Counted from the first letter of the stretch, positions 24,101-36,468 are shown. The stretch: 64,000 nucleotides of DNA from Spinacia oleracea (GCF_020520425.1 NC_079492.1:146687361-146751360); one strand, 5' to 3'. The notes: generated by a model not told the origin, from the letters alone. Translations and numbers: made by a program.

Positions 24101-27100
24101 TACGTTGTTTCTATTTGTTGAAATTCCCTTTCCCTACTCTCACTTTTTGGGTTTTGATTTCTGTACCTCCAATAGTTTTAACCTCTTCTTTTTTCACGTT
24201 ATGGGTCTTATGATACCACAGCCTAGCCAAAATAACATGTCTCCAACATTTTTTTCACGACATTGTTCAACACTTCAACTACACATCTTTCACCAACATT
24301 GTCCCGTAGCTGCATTCCCTAAACAAGCACCCATCCACTTCAACTTGCTATGAAATTGTTCGCCAGTAGCCTGACAGCCCATTATCCATCATGACTATTG
24401 ACTCCACTACAGTTTTCCATCCATAGATTCCACACTCCATGTAACATCATGAAATTAGTAGTATACATAAGAAAAAATCACTTGCGTAAGTCTAATGTTT
24501 AATCCAACACAATCATAGTCCTTGGGCCTGGAAGGTGACAATGCAGAATAAACCCCAAAGCTTGTGTAGTTCATAGTTTTGAACAATGGCTAAGATGTGA
24601 CTGGTAGTTGAATTTAGCCGCATATGTTCTCACTTCTGGTGGTCAATGTGATCTCCACTAGGTTGAATCAGTCATCTATGAAAGTTGTCCAATTCGAGGT
24701 TGTTGTGAACTTAGATGGATGAAACACTAGCAGTGGGGTGCACAAGTGAAGATTAGGTGTGGCAGTGTGAAGAGACTAAGCCACTAAGGTGAAGAGTACG
24801 AAATTGATGCCTGTAGTCTATGGTAGAATGAGAGAGAGAGAGAGAGAGAGAATATTGGGATATAAGTAAAGTGACTTCATCCTTGCTAAAGGACTAAGAA
24901 GTTAACATTGTTGTTAAGATTTTGACCTTTCACAATGAGGTTATTCAACTTCAAACAGTTAGGGTTGAGTCCGTTGACGATCTAAATTCAATAGTTGGCC
25001 TTCTAAATGAGATGAAGAGGAAACACCCTTCTTTGTAGACCGTAGGCGTGGAAGGTGGCTACGGTGGAAGGTGGCAGTGCAGAATAAACCCCAAAGCTTG
25101 TGTAATTCATAGTTTTGAACAATGGCTAAGATGTTGACTAGTAGTTGAATTTAGCCACTTACGTTCTCACTTCTGGTGGTCAAATGTGATCTCCACTAGG
25201 ACCACTAGGTTGAAACTAGTCATCTATGAAAGTTGTCCAATTCGAGGTTGTTGTGAGCGTAGATGGATGAAACACTAGCAGCGGGGTGCGCAACTGAAGA
25301 TTAGGTGTGGCGGTGTGAAGAGACTAAGGAGAAGAGTACGAAATTTATGGCTGGAGTCTATGGTAGAATGAGAGAAAGAGAAAAAAATATTTGGATATAA
25401 GTAAAGTGATTTCATCCTTGCTATAGGACTAAGAAATTAACATTGTTGTTAAGATTTTGACCTTTCACAATTAGGCTATTTAACTTCAAACAGTTAGGGT
25501 TGACCATCTAAATTCAATATTTGACCTTCTAAATGAGATGATGAGAGGGAAACACCCTACTTTGTGGTTATAAGGATAAGTGCTTGAGATGAAATGGTTG
25601 AGAAAAGTGATTCGTTCTTATGTTTGTTTTATTGCTTACTTAGGTTTTAATTTTAGGTCTCCTTATGATACATGGACTCCCATCCTTCCATAGGTCATTG
25701 AACTTCAAGAAATTAAATTGGATTACCTTTTCGCAATGGTTTTAGGGGCATTGAAGACCCAAAATTTGTCTGTGCTTTTGTAGAGCTTATGGACATGTCT
25801 TTTTGAATGGTCTAGCTCATTTGAGTGTATGCCACATTGTGGTCACGTTTCTTAAGAAATAGAGATCTAATACTGATCTACTAGGATTATGTTTTTGTGA
25901 GGCATAGTGCTTTGATTTTTTGTAATTTCATTTCTTTAAGTAAGTTAATGATTAAATGGGTTTCATTTTTTCATAGAGCTTATGGACATGTCTTTTGTCC
26001 AGCTCCCCTCATAATAAGTTAAATTAAAGAACACGTTGGGAAATGTGGAAGCTCAAGTAAGGTACACGTTAAGTTTTGGAAGCTTATTTGATATTTGTGT
26101 TCGAATTTCTAGAATTATCCTATATCTTTGTACTTACTAGATAGTTTATTGACTTTATTCCATAACGGAGTGCACATTGTCTTGGTTAATGTTTAGAGAG
26201 GGCTATATTTTATTGTTGTTGCCACGGCTGATGCTTGTTTATGTTTTTTGAACTGTTACAATTATTCGTTATGTTTTTATATCTTGTTTTAAGCCTTTGG
26301 CGTTATTGTTGCTGTATCCATACTACTTAGTGTACCAATAAGTGTATTGATTGGATTGCCCATCTTTTATACTCCGTACATGGTATGGTTGTTAATATGA
26401 ATGGATTGAACACGGCTTTGGTATTTAAGGCGATTATAACTCCATTTGGTCAAAAGACTAAGGTAGGCATTTACTTTAAAGTAAAATCACTCTAAATATC
26501 TTAGGTCTTTCCCTTGGCTCAAACATGCTACTTATCATTAATCATTTTCTCCCTTTCAAGAAGAACGTGAGACCGTAAAACTAATTGGTGTTAAGACGTC
26601 TTTTGATATGGGATTTGCGCTTGCATTTATGTTGCGCTTCTCAACCAAATATTCCCGTTCATGAGAAGTTTATGGAACAATATCATTAATCTTATCAATG
26701 GTGAAGGATGGTAAAATAGAGCGTTTTGAGTAGGGTATGAAATCTCGTCTGCCTATGCGACATTGCGACTGCGTTGTAAAGGTTTTGGGATGATAGGTCA
26801 TATTGGCTGCAAAGGCACAAACCATTCGCAAGACCGCAAGCGTGTTTGAGATTTGATTCCCTAAATTTGACTACATCCAAATGATAATGAAGGGAATTTT
26901 TGTTTGTGCTCAACATTTTTCGTACTTGAGCTAAATTCCATTCAATTTTAGCGCCTTCAGCACTAAGGATGCAGAGCCGTCGTTAAAATTGGTTTGCGAT
27001 GTGCATTTTGATGCTGCTGCTGATTATACTTGTGCTAATTTAGGAAGCAATTGCCGGGAAGTGCAATGTTGTTTGTATCTCCAAGGATCAAAGGAATCCG

Positions 27101-30100
27101 CAACCCTCAATTGAAGAAGCCAAGGCGGTGCACTATGTGTTTTACCGTACATTTGATGTTCAATATCATAAAATATCTGATGTACTGGGTGAAACAATCG
27201 CAAAAGTTAAGGGTGTGTTTTTAATCCAAAAATCTTTCAGTTTAACCTTCTGTCAAAAACATCTTTGTTTTGATACTTTTCTTCTATTGCAAATCTGTTT
27301 CAGTTAAGTACTTATTGAACTATAATGATTTTCAACTGTCGAATCACGCTAAGTTAGATAGCGGGAATCTGGAGGGGAGCATAGAAAATCCACTTATTTC
27401 TGTTGAAGATACTCGTGTGGCTGATAAAGCTGTAGAGAATGACGACGTTACTGGTTCTTTTACATTAAATGAAGATGATGGGGAAAAAGATATTCTGGAC
27501 AAGTCAAAATTTTATCTTCCAGAACATCGTGAAGATGCTAAAAAAGATACGGGTCTAATGAAGGACTTAAAGGATAACTTGGTATCCAACAAGGATGTTG
27601 GTGGTACAGATGAAAATGTTTTGTGTGTTGCTGGCGTGGGTTCTATGTTGGTGAAGGATGACCAAGTATCAAACAAAAAGGATCCTAGACCTTATAAAAT
27701 AGGTTCAATGAAGTCATATGATACCCCAGTGGTCTTGGGTTCGGGTCAGAAAATTCTCAAGTCTGCTACTGTTTTTGCTGGGAGTAATAAGGGGTCAGGT
27801 TCATTGTCAGCTGGCGTTGTTTCTGAAGCAACAGATACAGGCAAGTTGGAAAATGTAGTTACTCCGTTGGATGAGAAGGCATATAATCTTAGGCTGAAGT
27901 CGGATGATAATAGTGGAAAAATTGAAGGCTCTAGTATAGTTCCATCCACTACTGGCTCTGACAAGGGAAAGACAGAACTTAAATTGGACGTTCATATTAG
28001 AACTGGTAATGTGCGGAAATTAAAGTCTGATAATGACTACGGTGCTTTGGAGGACAGGCCGTCTAAGAAGCTTAAGCATATTGGTACTCCTCCAATACCA
28101 AGGAATGATGGTGGGATCATTACTAAACAATCTGCTATAGTTTCTGCTGCAAATAATAAGGCTTCACAATCTGCTGGAGCTGCTGCTAAAACAAATGATG
28201 AAGGTGAGATGAATCGATTGGTTGGTACAAGCAGTGGCATTCCTAGGCTGCTGAAGTGCAATAGCATAACTGAGAGCAAGCCTGTCGACAAGTTGCATAA
28301 ACTGTCTACCAAACAATCAAGAGATCAAGAATAATATGCCATCACTTCCGGTACAAGTAAGATGGTTATACTACCTGTTGGTGCTGCTGTTGAAACTAGT
28401 GATAGAAGACAATTGGATAGCGGTACAAGTCATGGTCTTCCTAGGAAGATGAAGTCCAATGGTGCAACAGAGGAAAAATCTAGTGACAAAGTGAGCAAAG
28501 CTGTTGCAACACAATCAAAAGATTTGCGAAAATCAGCCTTTGACTCTAGTACGAGAAACGAATCTCCACAATCCACTAGAGTTGATATTGGTTGTGTGGC
28601 GAAGCTTGCTAAGGGTTTGGGGGGTACAAAGGATGGCCTCTTTGAGCCCAAATCCAATGTCATGGTGGAGGAAAAGTCTAATCTCAAGTTTCATGGAGCA
28701 CCCATCAAACAATCTAAAGGTTTGGAGGCTCAAGCTTACGGGCGACTTAAGGAAGTCACTCAAAGACCACCTGTAAGTTTGTTGTTAGTCTACCTCCATT
28801 TGGACGCCTTTTTCCATATATCTATGATATAACTATATTATGCTTTTCCCAATGGCTAAAAAAGGATCACAAATTCTATCCTCTATGAATTAACTCATTT
28901 CCGTACATGCTCTAGTAAATCTAATTGTAAATATACTAAACTCTGGCACTTGTGATGATAATCTTCTTTATGAGTCGGTCATAGGTGGGTGAAATTGCGA
29001 GTGATTGATGTCGGAGAAAAAGTTAAGCAAGAATTTGTTGTTTCTTGAAGATAGTTACTAGTTGAATTGGTTTGAAGATCGTTATGATAAAATGAATCGT
29101 CGCGTTGTAAAATTGACTAGAAAGCAGGTTACATAATTTTATTTCACTAATTAGTCTCAAATTTTATCAAGCATGTTACATAATTTTATTTCACTAATTA
29201 GTCTCAAATTTTATCAATTAATTTTTTTGGCAAATAAAATAAACAACCAAGTTATGACAAGTTGTATACTTACACCCTTTGTTCTACGAGCAATAAGATG
29301 AGGTATTTCTTGTCGGTTGTCACCCAAAGTTGTCATACCTAGATTATTTTATTATTGGAGATATTAACATTTATTAAACCTAGATTCTTGTTATATTGTT
29401 ATGTTAATTCTCTTGAAATGAGGTTCTTTTGCTATTACAAGAACTTTAATCTACTATAAATACTATTTGATCCTCATCCATGTTTTTCTCACTTCTTCAA
29501 CAAAAAAAACATATTTTTAAGAAAATACTTCACTTCTGTTTTGTGTAATCGTGTCTAAAACTAAGATTGTGTTCATGTGTCCGCATACTCTAGCTTTCCC
29601 AATTTCGATAGTGACCCACACCCCAATTCCGTATGGGAAGTTGGACAGAAGATGGAAACTTGAGAATCATAAAACATATTATTTTGTTAAATACATCAAG
29701 TGAAGTATGTGGTACTCATATTCGAGTTTAAGTTACATATGTTCTCGATGTCCAATTAAAGCCTAGTTGAGTAATGAGATTTTCTTACCCCTAATGTTTG
29801 TTAGAATAAGGAAATAGTTTGTGATGCTAGGAGTTGCCCCACCACCCCATTCGTATCAATTTCGACACGACATGACACGCATGCGGACACGGAATCTGGG
29901 TCGGGCTCGTCATGCAGAAAATAGACTCATCCTTTAGGGTTTATAAAGGATACGGAGACCGAGAACTTAGGGCTTTTGGTCGCTTGAGAAATATGAGCCC
30001 ACTAGAATGTTTGGCGACCGACGTCGATGCTCTTGCTTGTTACGGAGAGATTCTATGGAAGTTGACCTCCATGGAAGTCCATAACTTTAGGTTGTACTTT

Positions 30101-33100
30101 TTGATGGATTTTGTGTCCCCGAGTCCATATCCGAATTTTGGATACTTCTAAAACGTGTCCCCGACTCCTTGATTTTACAAATTTCCAGATCCAACACTTG
30201 GGCCCGTAGTCGGACACCCATACCCGAGTCCGAGCATCCCTGGAAATAGTAAGGTTAAAACGGGATGACTGAAAAGGCTAGGAGAAGGTGACAAGTGACA
30301 ACCCTTGGTATTCCCCTCGGGTGTTGTAGATTAAAAGAGATGACCCTTAGGTGTGTGGTATATTAAAAGCGTTAAAGCGATGGCGCTTTGGGTGTTGTAA
30401 ATTAAAAGCACCTCCTTTGGTGGTGTAATTATGTAATTTAAAAGAGCTAACCCCTTGAGTATTCGGAAGTGTGACTATCATTTGAAGCTCGACGAGTTTG
30501 AATTACTGAACTCGAGTCAAAAGAATTTAAGATTTGGTCGAGCTCGTTAAGCCTTAAGCTTTATAATATTGTTCAATTTAAAATTTGGATTAATCCAAAA
30601 CCACAAGAGCCCAACATTAAAACATTAAAACTTCACTCAAGTCAAATAACAAACCATGTAGTTTTCAAGGACTTTGGAGTTTGGGTTAACTATTACAATG
30701 TCAGCTTGGATATGCTTTTATAAGTATTTTCTCGTAATATTATTTTTCTATATTAAACTCTAACCCATGTGAACTTCTAGTAAAATCTTCAATGGTAAAA
30801 AGCTTAATTTTTTTTAATCTAGGTTCTTTTATTTGCTGGTTTTCTATTAACATGGTTTTGGAGATCATATTGGTGTTCAATGTTTACATTGATATAGAGT
30901 GATACATATTGTAATTATGTGTTACAAATTAATGTATTTAAGTTATGTAATTAGTTTAATACTAATGTGTAATTATGTGTTATATATATATATATATACT
31001 GATTTGAGATTAATAAAATACTCATTGTATTCCAACGTGGTTCAGAGCACTACTTTGAGCGAGGTGAAATACGGCATTGTATATGTTATGTTTTTCTTAG
31101 GCAAATTATCAGATTTTTTTGTGAAAAAACACCTTTAAAGGCTTTTTTTTGGTGAGAAAACACCTTATATGTTAATTTTTTTAATAAACATCTTAAAGTC
31201 GGATTCCGGCAAACAAGTCAAGTTCTCGGGTGATGACTCCCTCTTTTTCCCCCCAAATCATCATAGGAACAATCATCATAGGAACAGACGCGCGTAGTTG
31301 GATGGAAAAGTTGGAAATCAATGCCCGAAAAACCTGACTTTTGGTCGCAATCAGACCTTAAGGTGTTAAACAATATTAACATATAAGGTGTTTCATTAAA
31401 AAAAAAAGTTTCTAAAGGTGATTTTAACAAAAACTGTGATATAAAAGGTCATTTCTCACAAATTTTCCTTTTTCTTATGGTAAATAATATTTTTATGCAT
31501 TTTGATGTGTATACAGGATGGGAGCAAATGGGTGCAGACGAGTTCTGTTGTGAGTATTTTTCTTTAACGCTAAGTTTTTTCCGTAATTTGACTATAACAA
31601 ACCTCCCAACCTCGTTTGAAGGTTGTGTCTATCTCTACTATTTTCCCTTACTTTTCTTATGAACTCTTTGGAACTTTAAAATTTCAGTTTACTTTTCTTA
31701 TGAACTCTTTGGAACTTTAAAATTTCAGTGTTACTCTATAACATATTATGAGTTGTCGTACACGTTTTTTGAAATGTGAAGCGTACATCCAGTGCGTTTA
31801 GATCTAGTGTTTATTAGTTTAGATTGCAATCCTGTCAAGGTAGCCGGGTTGGCCTACTTTTTATTTCATACATATATGGTCCTGAGATTCTATCGAGAAA
31901 GCTAGTAATGGTTGGTGCTTACATCTGTGATATGTTGGAAATTTTTATTTTTCTAAGGATCATTTAAAGAAAGGGGGACTAAAGAGAGAGGAGGTTGGTG
32001 TGGAGTCAGGTGGTCCAGGTGGAAATTGTTTACTGTTGGTTGTTCCGCTTCTCGAATTACCCCATCTTACATGGAGAAAGTACAAATACATATCAGATAT
32101 GTATGGGCAAATACATATCAGAACAAAAGACAAAATAGGAAAAAGGACAAAAAAGAAATTAAATGGTACTTTTTTAAACACAAATGGTACTTTTTTTTTA
32201 CAGAATGGTACTTTTTTTTACAGAATGGTACTTTCTTTTTTGTCTTTTAGCTTTTGTCTTTTAGTTGATATGTGTGTTTCCACACATATCAGATATGCGA
32301 AAAAACAACCTCATCTTACATGTGACTATTACTTATCCGAGACCTCAAATCTGTATATACTTGCTATATATCAGTATTTAGGAAAACGTTGAAAACATTG
32401 TTGCTGAATTTTACTTTGTCAATAATAAAGCCGTCTTGGCCGTTTCCATCAAATAAATGAAAATAAATAAATAAACGCTTGCCTTGTTTGTTTAGGATAC
32501 TTTGGTAAGTTCAGAAATTATGAACTGTCTTAGTAATAGTCCGTTCTTTCTAATTGGTGCTTGTTGTACATGCATTTTCTAAAATATACGAGTAATGCAT
32601 ATGTACTCGGTTAAACTAATTTGTTTTGAAGTTTAGTTGATGTAACTCAACCCCTTTTGATTTTATGGGTGGTAATTCAGCGGTAAATAATGTTGTTTTT
32701 CTAATTCAATATATATATTGTTCTAGTTATTTCGAGTTTTTAAAAATAATTACAAATATTAAGAAAAATAAAATTATGAATAATTAAATGAATGAACCAC
32801 TTGATAAGTTTTTTTGTTAAGATGCAAATATCAGTAAATGATAATGATGATGATCAATGTGATACTTGTACTTATTAGTTGAGAAGAACATAACCTATCT
32901 TGGCCGCAACCAAATATACTACTAGAATGGGGATCCTCTCTTTTGTGAAATTTAAAACATACTTCATTAGATATGTTAGACTGTTACTCTGTTGGTGAAT
33001 AGAAGCTCTCTGGAAGGTCAAAGTCGAGAGCCTAAGTGGTGAAATGTAACATGGTGGATGTAACATCAGTATTGACAAGTCGAGAGCCTAAGTCGAGAGT

Positions 33101-35782
33101 CTTGCTTGGTTGTGTATGTTTAAATATAGGAATCGCATCTGAACTTTTTTCAAAATTTTATAATTGGATGTTTATCCATCAGCATTGACAAGTTTCAAAC
33201 TATGTGTTCCAGCCTTGGGAAGAAAGAATGAAAGAAGCCCTTGATCATGATCAGGGAACTCTTGTTCTGCTCTTGAACTTGGATCCCACATACACCTCAC
33301 TCGAAATTGAGGTAATGATCTGTTGAATATTTAATAGATTGTTTATGAATTTGGCTTCTGTAAAAAGCTTAAGTTAGTCTTCTTGTCAATGAGTTCTAGG
33401 ATTAAATCCAAGTGAGTTGCAACAACCAATATCTACTTTATCCAGTCTGTTGATGTTCTAATTTCATCTTGTCATGTTAGATTTTTAATTTTTTATCCAG
33501 TGTGACCTGGTCGATTAATGATGTTGTTATGTTTTCCTCTCTTCTTTTTTGTTGTGTGAAAATAATGAAAGACCTATCTAAATAAAATAAAATCACACAC
33601 ATGATTGAAAGTCATGAAGTGAGTTATGAACAGTCAGGGAACCTGTTTCACTGATATAATAACAATAGGGACTGCAGTGCAACAAATGGTGATCCTTCTT
33701 GTTGAGCCACTGGGTACTGTTGTGTTATTGCTCCTCTATGCACGCGCATGCACATGCTAGCATAAAAGAAGGAAAATTAGCTGCATGATAAAGTTTGTCC
33801 TTGAATTTGCCTGTTTCTGGAGTATCTCCTTAAATATCGGACTATCTCTGCATTTTATGTCAGAACATAGTATGGCATGGTCTTGGATATAGTTGCACGG
33901 CGAATATGGTGCCCCGTACTGCTACATCTAGCCCACATTCTGGTAAGTCACCCATTACTACTTCACTTTTTTACATTTATTAAAAGCAATTTTTCTACAG
34001 TTTGTTATTGAGTTGTATTTCCTGTTTGTAGGACAAGCTTTTGCTATTTTCAAAACTCCAGAAGCTGCAAAGAAAGTCATTGGGAAGCTGGCTTTGGGGT
34101 GTTTAATGCTCCCTAATGGAAGGTTCGTGTAACTAGTGAAAATAGATATACATTTTGTGTTAAACAATCATTTCAAAATTCAATTGACGACCTAAAAGTT
34201 ATACCATCAACTGCAGATGAAACATAATTACGCAGTTAGATACAGTATCCCATTTTCCCTGTCAATGAACACATTTAACACTTTGTCTGCTATGCATACA
34301 ATTTCAAATGCCTTGTTGAATACCTAATCAAATATCAATCTCATAAAAGCCTGGCATTGTATATGGAGTTTCTTAGAATTGATGTTCGTATTGATTATGT
34401 ACTCGTGTAGTTTCTGAAGGACGCATGAAAACAGATTTAGCAGAACCAGGAATCATTTTAGATAAGAAGGGATTTTTCAAGCTCGAATGTTCGAGAGAAA
34501 ACGCACCATCTTTAAATTATTAGACATAACTGGAAACAGATGGGGGTATTTGGAAGCTCACAGCCAACAAGTGAGTGCCTGAAAGATCTCGAAACCAGAA
34601 AGTCTAATCTGGAAAATCCAAAAAAGAAGCGCTACTATACATATTACACCAATCTATGAGGGGTCCGTCTAAGATGATAGTTCCACTAGGACACCTTACC
34701 TGTTATTGGGAAGCCGGAAATAGGGGGCATAATGCATGTAGAGGTTTTCCTTGGGAAAGGATCCATTGTTATTTTGGTGCGTACAGTAAGTTCATAGTCC
34801 ATTCTCCAGCTAGGCTGTTAACATGTTAGATTTTGGAAAACAAAGGTCTTTCTAGGTGGGGAAAATGTAAATGGTGATGTAATGTGCTGAAGCTATAACT
34901 TGTAAGTATTAGTACACCCTGGCACCCTGCTCTTCAATTGTTTTTTTTTTTCTTTTCAAAAAAGGAACTTCAAGCACTAAGAAGCCTGTTACCGGAGCAT
35001 ATTTGGCATTTTGGCTTTAATGAACCAAATAACAAATGAGACGTTTTATGGCTCATTTTGGAAAAGGTTTAAATGTGTCCGAAATTTTTTGTCACTTAAA
35101 TGAGATTTGCAGATTTCTTAGAAAAAAGAGAAATATCTAGTTATTGGTATTATCCTTTCATTGCTGTCTTAGTTTTCTAGCTGTCATGGTGAATTGCTAG
35201 CTTTTTTGTTTTATGCATTTGTAACTCTTTACCACTTGCAATTTCCATAGAATAGCATAACTCAATATTCTTATGTTTCCAGGCCTCTTGTAGGCATCTA
35301 TGGGGGATTAAGCTTCTGTGGAAAGAAATCTTCATTTCCTGGTCATCTGGCCATTGATAAACTAAGGCACCAAATATCACGAGACTCGGTAATGTTAATT
35401 TGCTAGTTTATATTTTTGGCTTTCTTGTAGTACTGCTTGCCATCTTGTTGCTTTAGTTTACCACTTTGAAGTTGTTCTTGTTTTATCTGTTTTGTAACAT
35501 GTTATGTTTTATTATTATTTTTTCTTCCAGAGAGAAGCAGTTTCCACTTCTCATTCTTCTCAACCAAACACCCTTGAGTATGAGATGGCAATTGAATGGC
35601 GCTTACTACAAGAGAGATCAAACGTGTGGTGGACGACGTTGCACAAGGTTTACAGAATTCTGTGCAATGAGCTGTCTCTTTTTTTTTTATTGTGGTCACT
35701 TTCTCAATTCTATTTGGTTCCTTCTTTGTAGAGACAAAGAGAAGAAATTGAAAAACTGAAGGCGAGGCTGAAGTTAAAGTGA
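15196..35782 (+). CDS. ASI1: ASI1/IBM2-type BAH and RRM-like chromatin/RNA regulator, with in-frame TAA
   Basis: Ten coding exons with GT..AG borders and matching phase: 15196-15570, 27044-27212, 27304-28772, 31517-31549, 33213-33311, 33864-33942, 34032-34122, 35283-35388, 35531-35647, 35732-35782 (863 codons). Residues about 30-180 form a BAH domain (YDSIYLFKEGESEPYIGKL, KVRVLWFFRPSEV, ELFLATGVGRGLENVNPLEAIAGKCNVVC). Exon 3 is a low-complexity, Ser/Lys/Asp-rich linker. Residues about 683-807 form the RRM-like domain (PWEERMKEALDHDQGTLVLL, GQAFAIFKTPEAAKKVIGKL). The tail is a helical EYEMAIEWRLLQERSNVWW segment. In Arabidopsis ASI1 (IBM2/SG1), with EDM2 and AIPP1, promotes distal polyadenylation of genes with heterochromatic introns. 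Codon 525 is TAA (28332-28334); if real it removes the RRM-like part, yet the downstream exons keep good frame and splice sites. The BAH domain is split by an 11.5-kb intron containing a Mutator element. Confidence 0.85.
17297..17379 (+). repeat. Left terminal inverted repeat of the MULE
   Basis: 83 bp identical to the inverted right end. Downstream to about 17530, short words of the form CACCAAATACMCCT and ATAAAATRCMCCT recur about six times, which could be transposase-binding repeats. Confidence 0.85.
17654..18058 (+). CDS. MULE-borne GRF-like zinc finger, coiled-coil, tail-anchored protein
   Basis: A single-exon 134-aa protein. Residues about 20-65 hold a GRF-type zinc finger (CNCGRRFAIRSSET, then NPQKLYYKCDSC and FKWCKGF), a fold seen in nucleic-acid-binding proteins. 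Three copies of an RGMQE/RGMHE motif follow (about 79-97), then a Leu/Lys/Gln-rich coiled coil (about 98-115) and a C-terminal hydrophobic segment ending the protein (about 116-134, IGVIMFAFLIWIAMK). A TATAAGTA lies 63 bp upstream of the ATG. It resembles the many plant At4g04775/At1g43920-like GRF proteins. It stands where mudrB stands in MuDR, convergent with the transposase. Function unknown: a DNA-binding helper or a nuclear-envelope/ER-anchored factor are guesses. Confidence 0.7.
   Translation: MSSNSKTGSSSIPSLSYLRVPNKNCNCGRRFAIRSSETAKNPQKLYYKCDSCDNFKWCKGFVEQTFDEAQSKGNRADENRGMQEENRGMQEGSRGMHEELKLLKKKLKQQKQQFKFAIKIGVIMFAFLIWIAMK
18283..21668 (-). CDS. MURA-type Mutator transposase (probably splice-damaged)
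   Basis: Three coding exons on the minus strand: 21668-19461, 19373-19025 and about 18932-18283, giving about 1068 aa if joined in frame. In order: a PB1-like N-terminal domain (about 5-95), a Lys/Glu-rich coiled part, a long Pro/Thr/Lys repeat region, an acidic stretch, a MuDR zinc-binding region (FLDVLRSFCIQEGFGLSVER, YTAVCAIETCDWRIHAS), the DDE core (GIDGAHLSGFYKGILLTAVG, then SDRMKGVDLAVRDTFPRA across the exon 1-2 junction), a SWIM finger (CGCGKWQISGIPCKH) and a CCHC knuckle (CGKCREFGHNSRTC). A 5'UTR intron (21969 to 21671) precedes the ATG. The last intron lacks an AG where the frame needs one: minus-strand positions 18934-18933 read AA. Using the next AG (five bases on) shifts the frame into a stop, so the copy may be defective. 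Confidence 0.85.
22357..22439 (-). repeat. Right terminal inverted repeat of the MULE
   Basis: Perfect inverted match to 17297-17379. It lies just outside the transposase leader, so it probably contains or borders the transposase promoter. Confidence 0.85.
23218..25890 (+). repeat. Intron tandem duplication, copy 2 (empty MULE site)
   Basis: It matches copy 1 from TGTTCAGACACTACATTAG onward and lacks the Mutator element: the sequence around 25605-25625 reads GATTCGTTCTTATG where copy 1 is interrupted. It contains a further internal duplication. Confidence 0.75.
24520..25570 (+). repeat. Internal tandem duplication, unit about 530 bp
   Basis: The segment containing GCAGAATAAACCCCAAAGC at about 24543 recurs at about 25077, with the same downstream order (GGTTGTTGTGA, GGATGAAACACTAGCAG, GGTAGAATGAGAGA). 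It enlarges copy 2 relative to copy 1. A (GA)n microsatellite lies at about 24830-24851. Confidence 0.65.
29129..29222 (+). repeat. Two-copy tandem repeat (47 bp)
   Basis: TTACATAATTTTATTTCACT and the following 25 bases occur twice in a row in the ASI1 intron after exon 3. Confidence 0.7.
31643..31729 (+). repeat. Two-copy tandem repeat (about 43 bp)
   Basis: TTACTTTTCTTATGAACTCT through AAAATTTCAG occurs twice in tandem. Each copy ends in TTTCAG, an acceptor-like word, but neither fits the ASI1 reading frame. Confidence 0.65.
32074..32306 (+). mobile_element. MITE family B copy 1 (inside an ASI1 intron)
   Basis: Ends carry CATATCAGATATG words; the interior has repeated AATGGTACTTTTTT blocks. 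Very similar copies lie at 35941-36175 and, inverted, at 57484-57675. No target duplication was settled. Confidence 0.65.
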
Positions 35783-35940
35783 TCAAACCACTGTTTTGCT
35801 GGTCTGTCTAGTATATGACTTGATAATTCTACTATTTTGGGAGCAAGTGAAGTCGAATTAAATAAGCATAAAGTAATTCGTTGCTGGTACATGTTTTTCT
35901 CTTGTTATTCCCTTTCCTTATAACAACTGTTCTTTTTTTA

Positions 35941-36175
35941 GAGGAAGTACAAATACATATCAGATATGTATGGGGAAATACATATCAGAACATAAGACAA
36001 AATAGAAAAAATGACAAAACAATAATTAAATGGTACTTTTCTAAACACAAATGGTACTTTTTTTTACAGAATGATACTTTTTTTTACATGAATGGTACTT
36101 CCTTTTTTGTCTTTTAGCTACTTTGTCTTTTAGTTGATATGTGTGTTTCCACACATATCAGATATGCGAAAAAAC
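35941..36175 (+). mobile_element. MITE family B copy 2 (3' flank of ASI1)
   Basis: Near-identical to copy 1 and in the same orientation, starting about 160 bp after the ASI1 stop codon. It could be inside the ASI1 3'UTR and carry or disturb poly-A signals. Confidence 0.65.
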
Positions 36176-36468
36176 GAACCCCTTTTTTTATACATAAACT
36201 TCATATGTAATTCCGTTCACCTTCTTTCTAAGGAGAGCAAGTCTCACGAGGTTCATGTTTTCTATAATTTGTGGTACAGATGAATTTCTGGTTAAAAATG
36301 ATGAGTTATTTGTAGTTTCATGCTGCAGGCTTGATGGGAAAAAGTATACCAGATGTCATACTTCGGACAAAAGCCAATTCTAATCACGGAAGATGAATCT
36401 TGTTCGTAAGTGGATATGCTGCCGTATTGATTTTGGAGGGTTTCATTGGCAGTAGCGGAGTTTCTTCC

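Noticed and set aside
29912-30151. 79-codon plus-strand frame in an ASI1 intron
   Set aside because: It fits no exon of ASI1, has no recognised domain and lies in repeat-like intron DNA.
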